Origin: an uncultured Collinsella sp.
GTDB lineage: Bacteria; Actinomycetota; Coriobacteriia; Coriobacteriales; Coriobacteriaceae
Assembly (NCBI GenBank): GCA_900547765.1
Contig: URIA01000006.1
Span: 1-64,000, forward strand
DNA length: 64,000 nucleotides
Direction of reading: 5' to 3'
The translations under genes and the position numbers were made by a program. Numbering within the stretch: position 1 is the first letter of the stretch; every line of letters starts with the position of its first letter. Below, piece by piece: positions 1-8,263 of the stretch. The notes beneath the pieces were generated by a model. It saw only the letters and a list, made by a program, of their open reading frames with translations, was not told the origin of the DNA and did no database searches.

Positions 1-109
1 GGGCACGGAAACGACAGGAGCCCCCGCTCGTGACCGCGGGTCGGGGCTGCGACAATGTTGTTGAAGTGCCAGAGGCGCAGCCGCGCCGCAACGAGGTTGG
101 GAGGCTCCC

Positions 110-1231
110 GTGCCTAGATATTCTACCGCCTTCGGAATGGACGTACACCTCAGGTCCACCACCGTCTGCGCGCTCGACGCGGAGACGGGCGAGGCCGTGA
201 CGAGGAGGTTCCGCGGCAACCCGTGGGGCGAGGTCGCGGAGTGGATGTCGGGCTTCCCCGGCCCGTCGCTCGCCGCCTACGAGAGCGGCTACCTCGGCTT
301 CGCCCCGCAGAGGGAGCTCTCCGGGCTCGGCGTCGACTGCGTCGTCGCGGCCGTCTCCAAGGTCCCGAGGTCGGCGGCCGACCTCTCGTCCAAGAACGAC
401 CGCAACGACGCGGCCAGGATGGCCAAGGCGATACTGTCGCACGACGTCACCCCGGTATGGGTGCCGTCCCCCGAGATCGAGGGGCTCAGGGACCTCGCCG
501 CCGCCCACGACGCGGCGACCGCGAGGCTCGCGGCGGCGAAGCAGCGGCTCCTGGCGTTCCTGGCCCGCCGTGGCTACGCCTACGGCGGCACGACGCCGGC
601 CGGAAACCCCCGGAGGTACTGGACGTACGACTTCCTCAGGTGGCTCGACAAGGTCCGGCCCGCCGACGACGGCGGCATCCGGGCGCTTGCGGCGCTGAGG
701 AACGAGGTCGAGGCGGCCGCCGAGACGCGCGACGACCTCCTCGCCGAGTACAGGGCCGCCGTCGCGGCGGGCCCCCTCTCGGCGGAGGTCGAGGCGCTCC
801 AGTCGATCAAGGGGTGCGGGTTCGCGCTCGCCGCCGCCTTCGCGTCCGAGGTCGGCGACTTCTCGAGGTTCCGCTCCGGCAGGCAGGTGACGTCCTACTT
901 CGGCCTCGCCCCGAAGCAGAGGTCGAGCGCGGACTCCGTGCGCCTCGGCGGGATCAGCGGGGCCGGCAACGCGCTCGTCAGGAGGTTGGCAGTCGAGGGG
1001 TCCTGGAGCTACGTCCAAGCGAGCCACCAACCGAAGCTGATGCCCAAGGGCAGCGGCGTCCCGCTCGAGGTGAGGATGCACGGGAGGAAGGGTTCCGAGC
1101 GCCTGCTCCGGCGCCGCGAGGAGATGCTCGCCAGGGGCATGCCCCAGGCGAAGGCGAACGCCGCCACCGCCGCCGAGCTCGTGAGGTGGCTGTGGGCCCT
1201 CGGCGCGATGTGCCGGGAGGCAACCGAATAG
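110..1231 (+). CDS. IS110-family transposase (DEDD recombinase)
   Basis: The 373-residue product matches the IS110 transposase layout. An N-terminal RuvC-like DEDD domain shows FGMDVH near residue 9, AYESG near 56 and KNDRNDAARMA near 94-104. A C-terminal Transposase_20-type domain shows IKGCGFALAAAF, then SYFGLAPKQRSS (about 261-272), where the RSS serines are candidates for the nucleophile, then GGISGAGN. These enzymes move the element through a circular intermediate and in characterised members are guided by an element-encoded bridge RNA. The start is GTG at 110, preceded by GGGAGG at about 99-104. Length and domains look complete, so it is probably functional. A longer overlapping frame at 223-1383 is a shadow. 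Confidence 0.9.
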   Translation: MPRYSTAFGMDVHLRSTTVCALDAETGEAVTRRFRGNPWGEVAEWMSGFPGPSLAAYESGYLGFAPQRELSGLGVDCVVAAVSKVPRSAADLSSKNDRNDAARMAKAILSHDVTPVWVPSPEIEGLRDLAAAHDAATARLAAAKQRLLAFLARRGYAYGGTTPAGNPRRYWTYDFLRWLDKVRPADDGGIRALAALRNEVEAAAETRDDLLAEYRAAVAAGPLSAEVEALQSIKGCGFALAAAFASEVGDFSRFRSGRQVTSYFGLAPKQRSSADSVRLGGISGAGNALVRRLAVEGSWSYVQASHQPKLMPKGSGVPLEVRMHGRKGSERLLRRREEMLARGMPQAKANAATAAELVRWLWALGAMCREATE

Positions 1232-1510
1232 ACATAGCCCCCGTCCCGGCGAGCCGGGCAGCCTTCGGGGATACCCCCGTTCTCGCTGTGCGCGCGGCGG
1301 CCGCCGCATGCGCGTCGACAGACTTGGGGAACCCCGCCGAAGGAGAGGATTGCGGGCCGCCGGAGCGGTATCCGCGGATATGAGACTGAGCCGAAGGCGT
1401 CGACGACATGCCGGGGGCGGACCGGGACGGGTTCAACGGCAGGCCCCGCCGACCGATTGCAAGCGGTCGACGGGGCCATTGTGGCTCTTGACAGCGGATT
1501 GGGTCATATG
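1232..1510 (+). ncRNA. Structured non-coding 3' flank of the IS110 element, candidate bridge RNA region
   Basis: About 280 bases after the transposase stop have no gene but fold heavily. GGCCCCGCCGACCG (1442-1455) pairs with 1464-1477 around an 8-base loop, with one mismatch. GCCTTCGG (1261-1268) can pair with CCGAAGGC (1391-1398). In the IS1111 subgroup the bridge RNA is encoded in the flank downstream of the transposase; in the IS110 subgroup it lies upstream. The subgroup is not certain here, so this is a candidate only. Confidence 0.35.
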
Positions 1511-1515
1511 AGCGA

Positions 1516-1613
1516 AAACGCCCCTAAGCGAGCAAGGTGACGTGAAAGAGGAGGGCATTGACCTTCTGGTCATGCCCGACGATTGAACGTCAGATTGCCG
1601 CTTAGGGGCGTTT
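1516..1613. repeat. 98-nt near-continuous hairpin (palindromic element)
   Basis: AAACGCCCCTAAGCG (1516-1530) is exactly repeated in inverse at 1599-1613, and GCAA (1532-1535) with TTGC (1595-1598) extends the stem past one bulged A. Inside, TGACGT (1538-1543) pairs with ACGTCA (1587-1592), and GGGCAT (1553-1558) with ATGCCC (1572-1577). There is no U-tract and no reading frame. It may be a palindromic repeat, a structured RNA, or the target of the neighbouring IS. Confidence 0.7.
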
Positions 1614-1625
1614 GCAGCGTCGAGC

Positions 1626-1654
1626 AGTTACGCGGTTCGTAGAACCGCGTAACT
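1626..1654 (-). repeat. 13-bp perfect hairpin overlapping the queA stop codon
   Basis: AGTTACGCGGTTC (1626-1638) is inversely repeated at 1642-1654 around a 3-base loop. The queA stop codon TAG (1653-1655, minus strand) lies in one arm. No T-run follows on either strand, so it is not a textbook intrinsic terminator. It could protect the queA mRNA 3' end or be a small palindromic repeat. Confidence 0.7.
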
Positions 1655-2864
1655 AACAAATGAGCATGGCGTCGCCAAAGCTGAAGAAGCGGTAGCGCCC
1701 CTCGATGGCGGCGGCGTAGGCATCCATGATCTGGTCGCGGGTGGCAAGCGCGCTTACGAGCATCATGAGCGTGGAGCGCGGCACGTGGAAGTTCGTGATC
1801 AGCGCGTCGACCACGTGATAGGTCGAGCCGGGCATGAGGTAGAGCTGCGTCGTGGCGTTCTCGCGCACCACGATGTCACCGCGGCCGAGCGTGTCGGCGC
1901 CGTCCTCGCGGCCTTCAAAATAGCGCGCCGTCACAGCCGGATCGGACACCGGAGCATCGGCGTCAAACGCGCTCTCGAGCGAGCGCACCGCCGTGGTACC
2001 GACAGCAATCACACGATGGCCCTCGGCCTTCGCCTTATGCACGGCGTCGACAACCTCCTGCGACACGTGGTAGCGCTCGGTGTGCATCACATGCTGCGTG
2101 GGATCGTCCTCCTCCACCAGACGGAAGGTATCGATGCCCACCTCGAGTTCGACGGCGGCAAACTTGGCACCCTTGGCCTCGATGGCAGCCATAAGCTCGG
2201 GCGTAAAGTGCAGACCCGCCGTGGGAGCGGCAGCCGAGTGCTCTTCCTTCATGGCGTAGACGGTCTGGTACTTCTCGGGGTCGCCCTCGTAATCGGTAAT
2301 GTAGGGCGGCAGCGGCACGTGGCCGGCAGCATGGATGGCCTCGTCGAGCGTGCACGGGTCGCCGGCGGCATTGCAACCGGCCGGCTCAAAGCGCACCAGA
2401 CGGCCACCGCGGCTATCGGTGACAAAGTCGATGACCTCGGCCGTCAGCACCACGGGAGCCCCCTCGGGCGCATGGGCGCCACCGGCGCGATACTCAATCT
2501 GAGCACCGGGCTTCAGGCGCTTGCCCGGCTTGACCAGGCACTCCCACACATGGCCGAGCGGATCCACATCCTCACGGCGCTTGAGCAGCAGCGTCTCGAC
2601 CACGCCACCCGAGCCGGCCTTGCGACCGATCAGGCGGGCCGGCATCACGCGCGTCTGGTTGATGACGAGCACATCGCCCGGCTCGATATAGTCGATGATG
2701 TCGCGGAAGATGCGGTGCTCAACGGTACCGCCGTGCTCCAGCGGCTTCCCCGCCTGGGAGCCTTTGCGATCCACCACCAGCAGGCGGCAGGAGTCGCGAG
2801 GCTCGGCAGGAGCCTGGGCAATCAGTTCCTCAGGAAGGTTGTAGTCAAAATCATCGGTACGCAT
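1653..2864 (-). CDS. queA: S-adenosylmethionine:tRNA ribosyltransferase-isomerase QueA
   Basis: QueA transfers and isomerises the ribosyl group of SAM onto 7-aminomethyl-7-deazaguanine in tRNA, giving epoxyqueuosine. The sequence is typical: MRTDDFDYNLPEELIAQ at the N-terminus, SCRLLVVDR, DVLVINQTRVMPARLIGRK, HVPLPPYI and the C-terminal ITNFHVPRSTLMMLVSA. I chose the ATG at 2864 over the GTG at 2879 because AGAGG lies at proper distance upstream and homologues begin with MRTxDFDY. It is 403 residues, longer than many QueA proteins of about 340-350. A hairpin at 2883-2913 separates it from arcB upstream. The next queuosine step, QueH, is encoded at 8981-9556. Confidence 0.95.
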   Translation of the reverse strand: MRTDDFDYNLPEELIAQAPAEPRDSCRLLVVDRKGSQAGKPLEHGGTVEHRIFRDIIDYIEPGDVLVINQTRVMPARLIGRKAGSGGVVETLLLKRREDVDPLGHVWECLVKPGKRLKPGAQIEYRAGGAHAPEGAPVVLTAEVIDFVTDSRGGRLVRFEPAGCNAAGDPCTLDEAIHAAGHVPLPPYITDYEGDPEKYQTVYAMKEEHSAAAPTAGLHFTPELMAAIEAKGAKFAAVELEVGIDTFRLVEEDDPTQHVMHTERYHVSQEVVDAVHKAKAEGHRVIAVGTTAVRSLESAFDADAPVSDPAVTARYFEGREDGADTLGRGDIVVRENATTQLYLMPGSTYHVVDALITNFHVPRSTLMMLVSALATRDQIMDAYAAAIEGRYRFFSFGDAMLIC

Positions 2865-2882
2865 CTTTGCCTCTTTCACAAA

Positions 2883-2913
2883 GCGCGTCAGTCGAAAAAA
2901 TCGACTGACGCGC
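2883..2913 (-). terminator. Perfect 13-bp hairpin between arcB and queA
   Basis: GCGCGTCAGTCGA (2883-2895) and its exact complement (2901-2913) enclose five bases. On the minus strand it follows arcB and precedes the queA ribosome-binding site, with a short TTT tail, so it may terminate the arc operon. The tail is weak and the site lies only 19 bases ahead of the queA start. Confidence 0.5.
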
Positions 2914-2998
2914 GCATCATTCTCCCCTGTATCCTATCAGCTTGTTGAGAGAAATATAGTATGGCAAACAGATTTGCGACTGTTTTCTCAGCGCCCCG

Positions 2999-4009
2999 CT
3001 ACTTAAGCGTTGCGTACATCACCGCCTTAATCGTATGCATGCGATTCTCCGCTTCTTGGAAAACACGAGACTTATCGGACTCAAAAACCTCGTCCGTGAC
3101 TTCCATTTCGGTGACTCCAAACTTCTCAGCAATTTCGGCACCAACAGTAGTATTAGTATCGTGAAAGCTCGGAAGGCAGTGGAGGAAAATTGCCTCGGGC
3201 TTTGCCATAGACATCACCTCAGCGGTCACACGATACGGCGACATGAGCTTAATGCGGCTTTCCCACAGCTCTGCGGGCTGACCCATGCCAACCCAAACAT
3301 CCGTGTAAATTACATCGGCATCACGAGCGCCTTCCTCAATATCCTCTGTAATGGTAATCGTCGATCCATGCTCGGCCGCAATACGACTACATTCTGCAAG
3401 GAGTTCAGGATCATAGGATGTAGCCCCCTCCGAATTTCCCCCGATTGGGCCGCAAGAACAGTAGTTAATGCCGAGCTTAGCGCAAATGACCATGAGCGAA
3501 TCGGCGACGTTTCCGGCCGCCTTACCAAAAAATGTAAGTTTCCTGCCCTTAATCTCTCCAAACTCTTCACGCATGGTCAGAATATCGGCAAGCACTTGAG
3601 TCGGGTGGAATTCAGTAGTCAGCCCATTCCAAACGGGAACCCCAGCTTTTGCAGCAAGCTCCTCAACCTTCGCCTGTTCAAAGCCGCGGTATTCAATTCC
3701 GTCATACATGCGGCCAAGGACGCGAGCCGTGTCCTCAATCGACTCCTTTTTGCCCATCTGGGACGAGCCCGGATCCAAATAAGTTACACCCATGCCAAGG
3801 TCAAGTGCACCAACTTCGAAGGCGCAGCGAGTACGCGTGGAAGTCTTCTCAAATAGCAAAACAATATTCTTGCCTTCAAGGTATTTATGCGGAACACCGG
3901 CACGCTTCATGCTTTTGAAGTTAGCAGAAAGCTCAAGCAGATACTCAATCTCTTCCGTCGTGTAATCAAGCAGCTTCAGAAAACTGCGACCAGCGATATT
4001 AACACCCAT
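2999..4009 (-). CDS. arcB: Ornithine carbamoyltransferase (catabolic, arginine deiminase pathway)
   Basis: This enzyme phosphorolyses citrulline to ornithine and carbamoyl phosphate in the arginine deiminase pathway. Family motifs are intact: the carbamoyl-phosphate loop STRTR (about residues 56-60), HPTQ in FHPTQVLADILTM, and HCLPSFHD near the C-terminus. At 336 residues it has normal length. The ATG at 4018 directly abuts AGGAG, whereas the ATG at 4009 has a 9-base spacing, so I start at MGVNIAGRSF. It is the last gene of arcD-arcA-arcB. The catabolic direction is inferred from the operon. No carbamate kinase gene (arcC), which would use the product to make ATP, is in the window. Confidence 0.93.
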   Translation of the reverse strand: MGVNIAGRSFLKLLDYTTEEIEYLLELSANFKSMKRAGVPHKYLEGKNIVLLFEKTSTRTRCAFEVGALDLGMGVTYLDPGSSQMGKKESIEDTARVLGRMYDGIEYRGFEQAKVEELAAKAGVPVWNGLTTEFHPTQVLADILTMREEFGEIKGRKLTFFGKAAGNVADSLMVICAKLGINYCSCGPIGGNSEGATSYDPELLAECSRIAAEHGSTITITEDIEEGARDADVIYTDVWVGMGQPAELWESRIKLMSPYRVTAEVMSMAKPEAIFLHCLPSFHDTNTTVGAEIAEKFGVTEMEVTDEVFESDKSRVFQEAENRMHTIKAVMYATLK

Positions 4010-4041
4010 ATTCGCCATCTCCTATCACAGTGGATTTGCAA

Positions 4042-5286
4042 CTAAATATCTTCGCGCCAGAAGGGCATGCTCATGCAGCGCGGGCCGCCACGACCGCGGG
4101 ACAGTTCCTCGGAGGGAACGACCAAAAGTTCCAAACCGTTCTTGTAGAGCTCATCATTTGTGACAACATTGCGCTCGTAAACACAGACTTTACCAGGAGC
4201 AACGGCAAGAGTGTTCGACCCGTCGTTCCACTGCTCGCGAGACGCCTCAACCATATCGCCGGCACCGCACTCAATAAGCTGCACCTTCTCCACGCCAGTA
4301 GCCATTTCAAGAATATGCTCAAGCGTGTCATCAATCTCTTGAACAGCGACCATTCCCTCAGAGTCACCACGAGTCAGACGATAAACACGAAGGGTCTCAA
4401 AAATACCGGGATAAACTGTAAACTTATCGAAATCCACCATGGTGCAAACGGTGTCAAGATGCATGTAAGCATAGCCGTTGGGGATTTTAATAGCGTAAAC
4501 GGTATCGATCTCAGAATTCCCAGATCCCCAGAACAAATTCTTTGCAAGCTCCTCAATCGCAGCCGCCTCAGTTCGCTGGCTAATTCCAATAGCCAAGGTA
4601 TGAGCGTTAATGTTAAGCACATCACCGCCCTCGATATGCCAGGGATTCTTATGGTCGTACCAAATCGGAGTCCCTGCATAATCGGGATGGTATTTGAAAA
4701 TCGCTTCATAGAAGGGCACTTCACGATCTCGCTGTTTCCAATACATATGGTGAAGCAGAACGCCTTTGCCCACAGAAGCAAGAGGATCGCGAGAGAAATA
4801 TGAACTCGGAAGAGGCTTCAACACCAAATCATCGGGCTTCGCATCCTCATTATCCATCATGCTAAGCGTAGTCGAGACGCGAGGCAGCTCAAGGTCACGA
4901 TAACGATACCCCCCCATAGCCTCAAGTACAAACTGATACGAATCTGAAATAGCGTCGAGCTTTTCACGAACAGCCTGCTCAAGCATAGGATTGACAATTC
5001 CGCTCTCAGCCATAAATGTATCGGTAAACTCAGCGCGAGCCGAGGGGCATGCATCCAGCGCTTCAGCAACGAGTTTCTCCATATAGAGAACTTCAACACC
5101 TTCGCTCCTCAGAAGATCCGCAAAGGCATCATGCTCCTTTTGAGCCACATCAAGATAGAAACAGTCGTGAATCCAGACATCCTCGAACTCTTCTGCCTTT
5201 ACGTTCACAAGGTCACGACCGGGGCGGTGAAGCACAACTTTCTTGAGCTTACCAATCTCGCTGTGTACATTCAGTCCTTTAGGCAT
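4042..5286 (-). CDS. arcA: Arginine deiminase
   Basis: ArcA hydrolyses arginine to citrulline and ammonia in the cytosol. The 414-residue protein has the guanidino-modifying enzyme core: FSRDP (Asp167), HIEGGD (Glu219), HLDTV (His276, Asp278) and the nucleophile Cys404 in RGRGGPRCMSMP. The Arg of RGGPRC, which contacts the substrate carboxylate in Pseudomonas arginine deiminase, is kept. The usual LPN before the FTRDP motif is LPS here. The ribosome-binding site GGAGTAACAGGA precedes ATG 5286. It lies 28 bases after arcD and 32 before arcB, so the three are one transcription unit. A divergent paralogue lies at 7011-8261. Confidence 0.95.
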   Translation of the reverse strand: MPKGLNVHSEIGKLKKVVLHRPGRDLVNVKAEEFEDVWIHDCFYLDVAQKEHDAFADLLRSEGVEVLYMEKLVAEALDACPSARAEFTDTFMAESGIVNPMLEQAVREKLDAISDSYQFVLEAMGGYRYRDLELPRVSTTLSMMDNEDAKPDDLVLKPLPSSYFSRDPLASVGKGVLLHHMYWKQRDREVPFYEAIFKYHPDYAGTPIWYDHKNPWHIEGGDVLNINAHTLAIGISQRTEAAAIEELAKNLFWGSGNSEIDTVYAIKIPNGYAYMHLDTVCTMVDFDKFTVYPGIFETLRVYRLTRGDSEGMVAVQEIDDTLEHILEMATGVEKVQLIECGAGDMVEASREQWNDGSNTLAVAPGKVCVYERNVVTNDELYKNGLELLVVPSEELSRGRGGPRCMSMPFWREDI

Positions 5287-5314
5287 TCCTGTTACTCCAT
5301 TTCAGCCATGAAAC

Positions 5315-6757
5315 CTACAGGGCAATAAGTCCCGAGATTGCTACGAATACGATATTGATGAGCGACACGACCAAGAAGAATTTCCAAACGGTCTTCCACC
5401 ACTGGCCAAGCTTGATCTTGCACACGCCCAAACCCGCTACAAGAATGGCGCTAGTAGGACAGATCAAAGACATCGTCGCGCTACCCATGGAGAGAGCCCA
5501 CACGGCAGCCTCGGGATTAAGGCCCATGAGTTCGGTCAAAGGTCCAAAAATGGGAGCGGTCAGTGCTGCAAGGCCAGATGAGCTGGGAACCAGGATCGCC
5601 AGGAGGTTCTCAACCGCATAAAGAAGCGTAGTAAAGAGAACCGCCGGGATGCCGCCCAGACCAGTGGCGAGCGCATTGAGGATGGTATCGATGATCATGC
5701 CGTCAGAGGCAATGACAAGGATGCCACGCGCAAGTCCAACGACAATTGCCGAGAAAGCAAAGTCAGCGATACCCGCAACAAATTCCTGAGCGATGACGTC
5801 CTGACTAAAGCCCGCAATAACACCAGCCAACAAGCCCATGGCCAAAAAGACCGCAGAAATCTCGTTCATATACCAGCCCTGGGTCACAAGTCCCCAGATG
5901 ATAAGGCACATTCCAGCGATAAATACCGCAAGCACGCCTTTTTGACGACCCGTAAATTCCGCATCAAGGGCAGATTCATCGGCAGCGAACTCGACTTTCT
6001 TGGCGATATCATCCTCAAATGTGATCGATGACTCAGGATTCTTCTTTACCCTTCGTGCATAGAGGACAACCCAAGTAATTGCAACGGCGGTCAAAACAAC
6101 CCAGGCAATCATACGCAGCCACAGCTGGGGGTTGCCCTGAATACCAAGAATACCTTGCGCAATGAGAACATTAAACGGATTAATCGTTGAGGCGATGTAA
6201 CCCGTGCGCGCTCCAACGAACACGACCATGAACGCCGTCATCGAGTCGAAGCCCATAGCCATCATAATTGGCATGAAGATCGCAAAGAACGGGAGAGTTT
6301 CTTCCGCCATGCCAAAGCTCGTTCCGCCCAATGCAAAGAGAACCATCGCAATAGGAATAATTAGAATGTCTTTGTTCTTAAAGCGGCGAACGACACGACC
6401 CATTCCGCTCGTGATAGCGCCCGTTTTAGTAATAACCTGAAACGAACCGCCCACAATCAAGATGAATGCAACGACCTCAATTGCCTCTTGTATACCGCGC
6501 GTTGGAGCCTGAAGAACATCGAAGACACCTTGTCTGAGATCTACTTCATCCCCGGTTTCCTCGTCGATATATGTCTTTTCACTCTGCTCATACGTACCTG
6601 CGACAGTGACTTCACGACCGTTCACCTCCTGACGCTGATAGGACCCAGAGGGAACAATCCACGTGAGAACAGCGAAGATGACCATAAGTGCAAAGATGAT
6701 CGCATATACGTGCGGGACCTTGAACTGCTTGATGCCTTTCGAACTTTCCGCTGCCAT
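5315..6757 (-). CDS. arcD: YfcC/ArcD-type arginine-ornithine antiporter
   Basis: A 480-residue polytopic membrane protein, roughly 11-13 hydrophobic segments, of the YfcC / C4-dicarboxylate anaerobic carrier superfamily. Recognisable blocks are VPHVYAIIFALMVIFAVLTW at the N-terminus, FGMAEETLPFF, GARTGYIASTINPFNVLIAQ and LVPSSSGLAALTAPI. An extracytoplasmic loop (about residues 35-80) rich in acidic residues follows the first helix. In other bacteria such proteins next to arcA and arcB exchange arginine for ornithine, which fits its position as first gene of this operon. GGAGGAG precedes ATG 6757. Substrate assignment rests on the neighbours, not on residues. Confidence 0.82.
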   Translation of the reverse strand: MAAESSKGIKQFKVPHVYAIIFALMVIFAVLTWIVPSGSYQRQEVNGREVTVAGTYEQSEKTYIDEETGDEVDLRQGVFDVLQAPTRGIQEAIEVVAFILIVGGSFQVITKTGAITSGMGRVVRRFKNKDILIIPIAMVLFALGGTSFGMAEETLPFFAIFMPIMMAMGFDSMTAFMVVFVGARTGYIASTINPFNVLIAQGILGIQGNPQLWLRMIAWVVLTAVAITWVVLYARRVKKNPESSITFEDDIAKKVEFAADESALDAEFTGRQKGVLAVFIAGMCLIIWGLVTQGWYMNEISAVFLAMGLLAGVIAGFSQDVIAQEFVAGIADFAFSAIVVGLARGILVIASDGMIIDTILNALATGLGGIPAVLFTTLLYAVENLLAILVPSSSGLAALTAPIFGPLTELMGLNPEAAVWALSMGSATMSLICPTSAILVAGLGVCKIKLGQWWKTVWKFFLVVSLINIVFVAISGLIAL

Positions 6758-6890
6758 ATCTCCTCCTTCATTCCTTTTCCCATCTATCCAGCTGGCACCA
6801 TAAATGTATGAGGTTGCTCAGCGGTGGTCGGGCAACCATCGCTATCGTGTCGCTTTTCACCTATGAACGGCAGCTAAAGTGACGTTATTA

Positions 6891-6928
6891 ATCAATCTGA
6901 TATTTTAAATTGATGTTATTTGTCAATT
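6891..6928. promoter_or_regulatory. Overlapping inverted repeats in the arcD / second arcA divergent promoter region
   Basis: The 253-bp divergent region is AT-rich. AATTGA (6908-6913) and TCAATT (6923-6928) form a dyad with a 9-base spacer, and ATCAAT (6891-6896) pairs with ATTGAT (6909-6914). Three related half-sites so close together suggest an operator, perhaps for the regulator at 8264-8920 or for an FNR/ArcR-like or ArgR-like protein. This is an inference from symmetry and position. Confidence 0.4.
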
Positions 6929-7010
6929 ACATACGTCTTTTAACTTTTCCGCAACACAACAAGGAACCTGCCTTAGCCTTATATAAAAACCAGCAGGACA
7001 GGAGACAGGC

Positions 7011-8261
7011 ATGCAAGGCATACACATAACAAATGAAATCGGTCATTTAAAAGCCGTACTTGTCCATCGACCAGGAGCTGAAACACAAAACTACCCTGAT
7101 GCCGACTTCAGCCAAGTTTTCTCCCTGCGAAAATGGAGCGGTCGTTTTGACCTCGACAAAGCAATGTATGAGCACGATTCCATGGTTCAATTGCTTGAGA
7201 AGCATGGCGTAGAAACCATTGAAATTAGGGACCTTCTCGAAGACTCACTTGAAACTGAGCCCCAATCACTTAAATATTTTATTGATGACTACCTCCGTTG
7301 CAGCGGGGCAACAGGCAGAGAGTTCCTCGAGGCAATAACCCAGCTGTTTGAGAACGCTAAGAACACCCAGGAATTGGTGAATATAGTACTTAACGGCATT
7401 CGCTTTGGAGACACTGAGCTATGTTCAAACCAGTCGGAAACACTACGGGCGCTCGTGCACGAGCAATTTGATCCCGCCTCGCTCTTGGTCAATCCCCTCA
7501 ACACGCTTTTTTTCACTCGTGATCCTGCTGTGGTAGTCGGAGACGGCATCATCCTAAATCATATGTATTGGCCTGAGCGTGATCGTGAGGTCGCCTTATA
7601 CCGGCAGATATTCACCCACCACAAGATCATGGGAGAAACTCCAATATGTGATTTGAACAGGAGTAGCTACCATATAGAAGGCGGAGACATTATTGTTATC
7701 AGTGCTAAGACAATATTAGTTGGAATCTCTGACCGAACTGAACCCGCCGCCGTCGAGTCACTTGCCAAAGAGCTCCTGACCTCAAATAAATTCCAGACCA
7801 CCGAGCTAATTGCGATTCGAGTCCCCTCTGACGGGCTGCGTATCCACCTCGATACGTTCATAAGTAGAATTGATCACGACGCGTTCCTCATCGATCGTGA
7901 GATATGCAATGCCGTTGATGCATACAGCATTCAACTAAAACGATCCGGAAGGGGCCTTACGATCACTCCTATCGATCGCACGATTCCGGAAATACTCTCT
8001 GCAGCCTGTTGCGAACCAATAAAAGTGATTGACTGCGGAGGCGGGAATCAAACCGCCTACGAAAGAGAACGCCGGAACAACGCAACGTCTATCCTTGCGC
8101 TCTCGCCAGGAAAACTATGCGTATATGAAGAAAACGTTTGGACCAACGAAGCGCTTGAGAAAGCAGGAATGGAATTATTCCCGCTATCCATTGACGAGCT
8201 CACCAAAGGCTATGGTGGCACAAACTGTCTATGCCTCCCTCTGTGGCGAGAGGATCTATAG
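7011..8261 (+). CDS. Arginine deiminase paralogue, divergently transcribed
   Basis: A 416-residue member of the arginine deiminase family, clearly different from ArcA at 4042-5286 and AT-richer than its neighbours. Catalytic positions are present: FFTRDP (Asp171), HIEGGD (Glu223), HLDT (His279, Asp281) and Cys406 in YGGTNCLCLP. Where ArcA has RGGPRC, this protein has YGGTNC, so the Arg that binds the substrate alpha-carboxylate in Pseudomonas arginine deiminase (Arg401) aligns with Tyr. The NDGSN loop is also altered to RNNATS. It may act on another guanidino compound or have different affinity. AGGAGACAGGC precedes the ATG. The stop is two bases from the regulator start, implying co-expression. 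Confidence 0.85.
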   Translation: MQGIHITNEIGHLKAVLVHRPGAETQNYPDADFSQVFSLRKWSGRFDLDKAMYEHDSMVQLLEKHGVETIEIRDLLEDSLETEPQSLKYFIDDYLRCSGATGREFLEAITQLFENAKNTQELVNIVLNGIRFGDTELCSNQSETLRALVHEQFDPASLLVNPLNTLFFTRDPAVVVGDGIILNHMYWPERDREVALYRQIFTHHKIMGETPICDLNRSSYHIEGGDIIVISAKTILVGISDRTEPAAVESLAKELLTSNKFQTTELIAIRVPSDGLRIHLDTFISRIDHDAFLIDREICNAVDAYSIQLKRSGRGLTITPIDRTIPEILSAACCEPIKVIDCGGGNQTAYERERRNNATSILALSPGKLCVYEENVWTNEALEKAGMELFPLSIDELTKGYGGTNCLCLPLWREDL

Positions 8262-8263
8262 CC

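Larger units (their letters stand above)
1..1510 (+). mobile_element. IS110-family insertion sequence, left end possibly outside window
   Basis: A single transposase gene is flanked by GC-rich, strongly foldable non-coding DNA on both sides, with no obvious terminal inverted repeats, as is usual for IS110/IS1111 elements. The left flank can fold: bases 2-8 pair with 108-114, 17-22 with 103-108, and 19-48 forms a hairpin. The right flank (1232-1510) carries a 14-bp-arm hairpin at 1442-1477. The right boundary near 1510 is inferred from the change into the palindromic region before queA. The left boundary cannot be fixed because the window starts there. Confidence 0.75.

Noticed and set aside
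223..1383. Second long frame over the transposase
   Set aside because: Arg/Gly-rich shifted-frame shadow of the IS110 transposase.
1485..1510. TTGACA near the IS right end as an outward promoter
   Set aside because: No -10 hexamer at 16-18 bases; CATATG lies only about 12 bases downstream.
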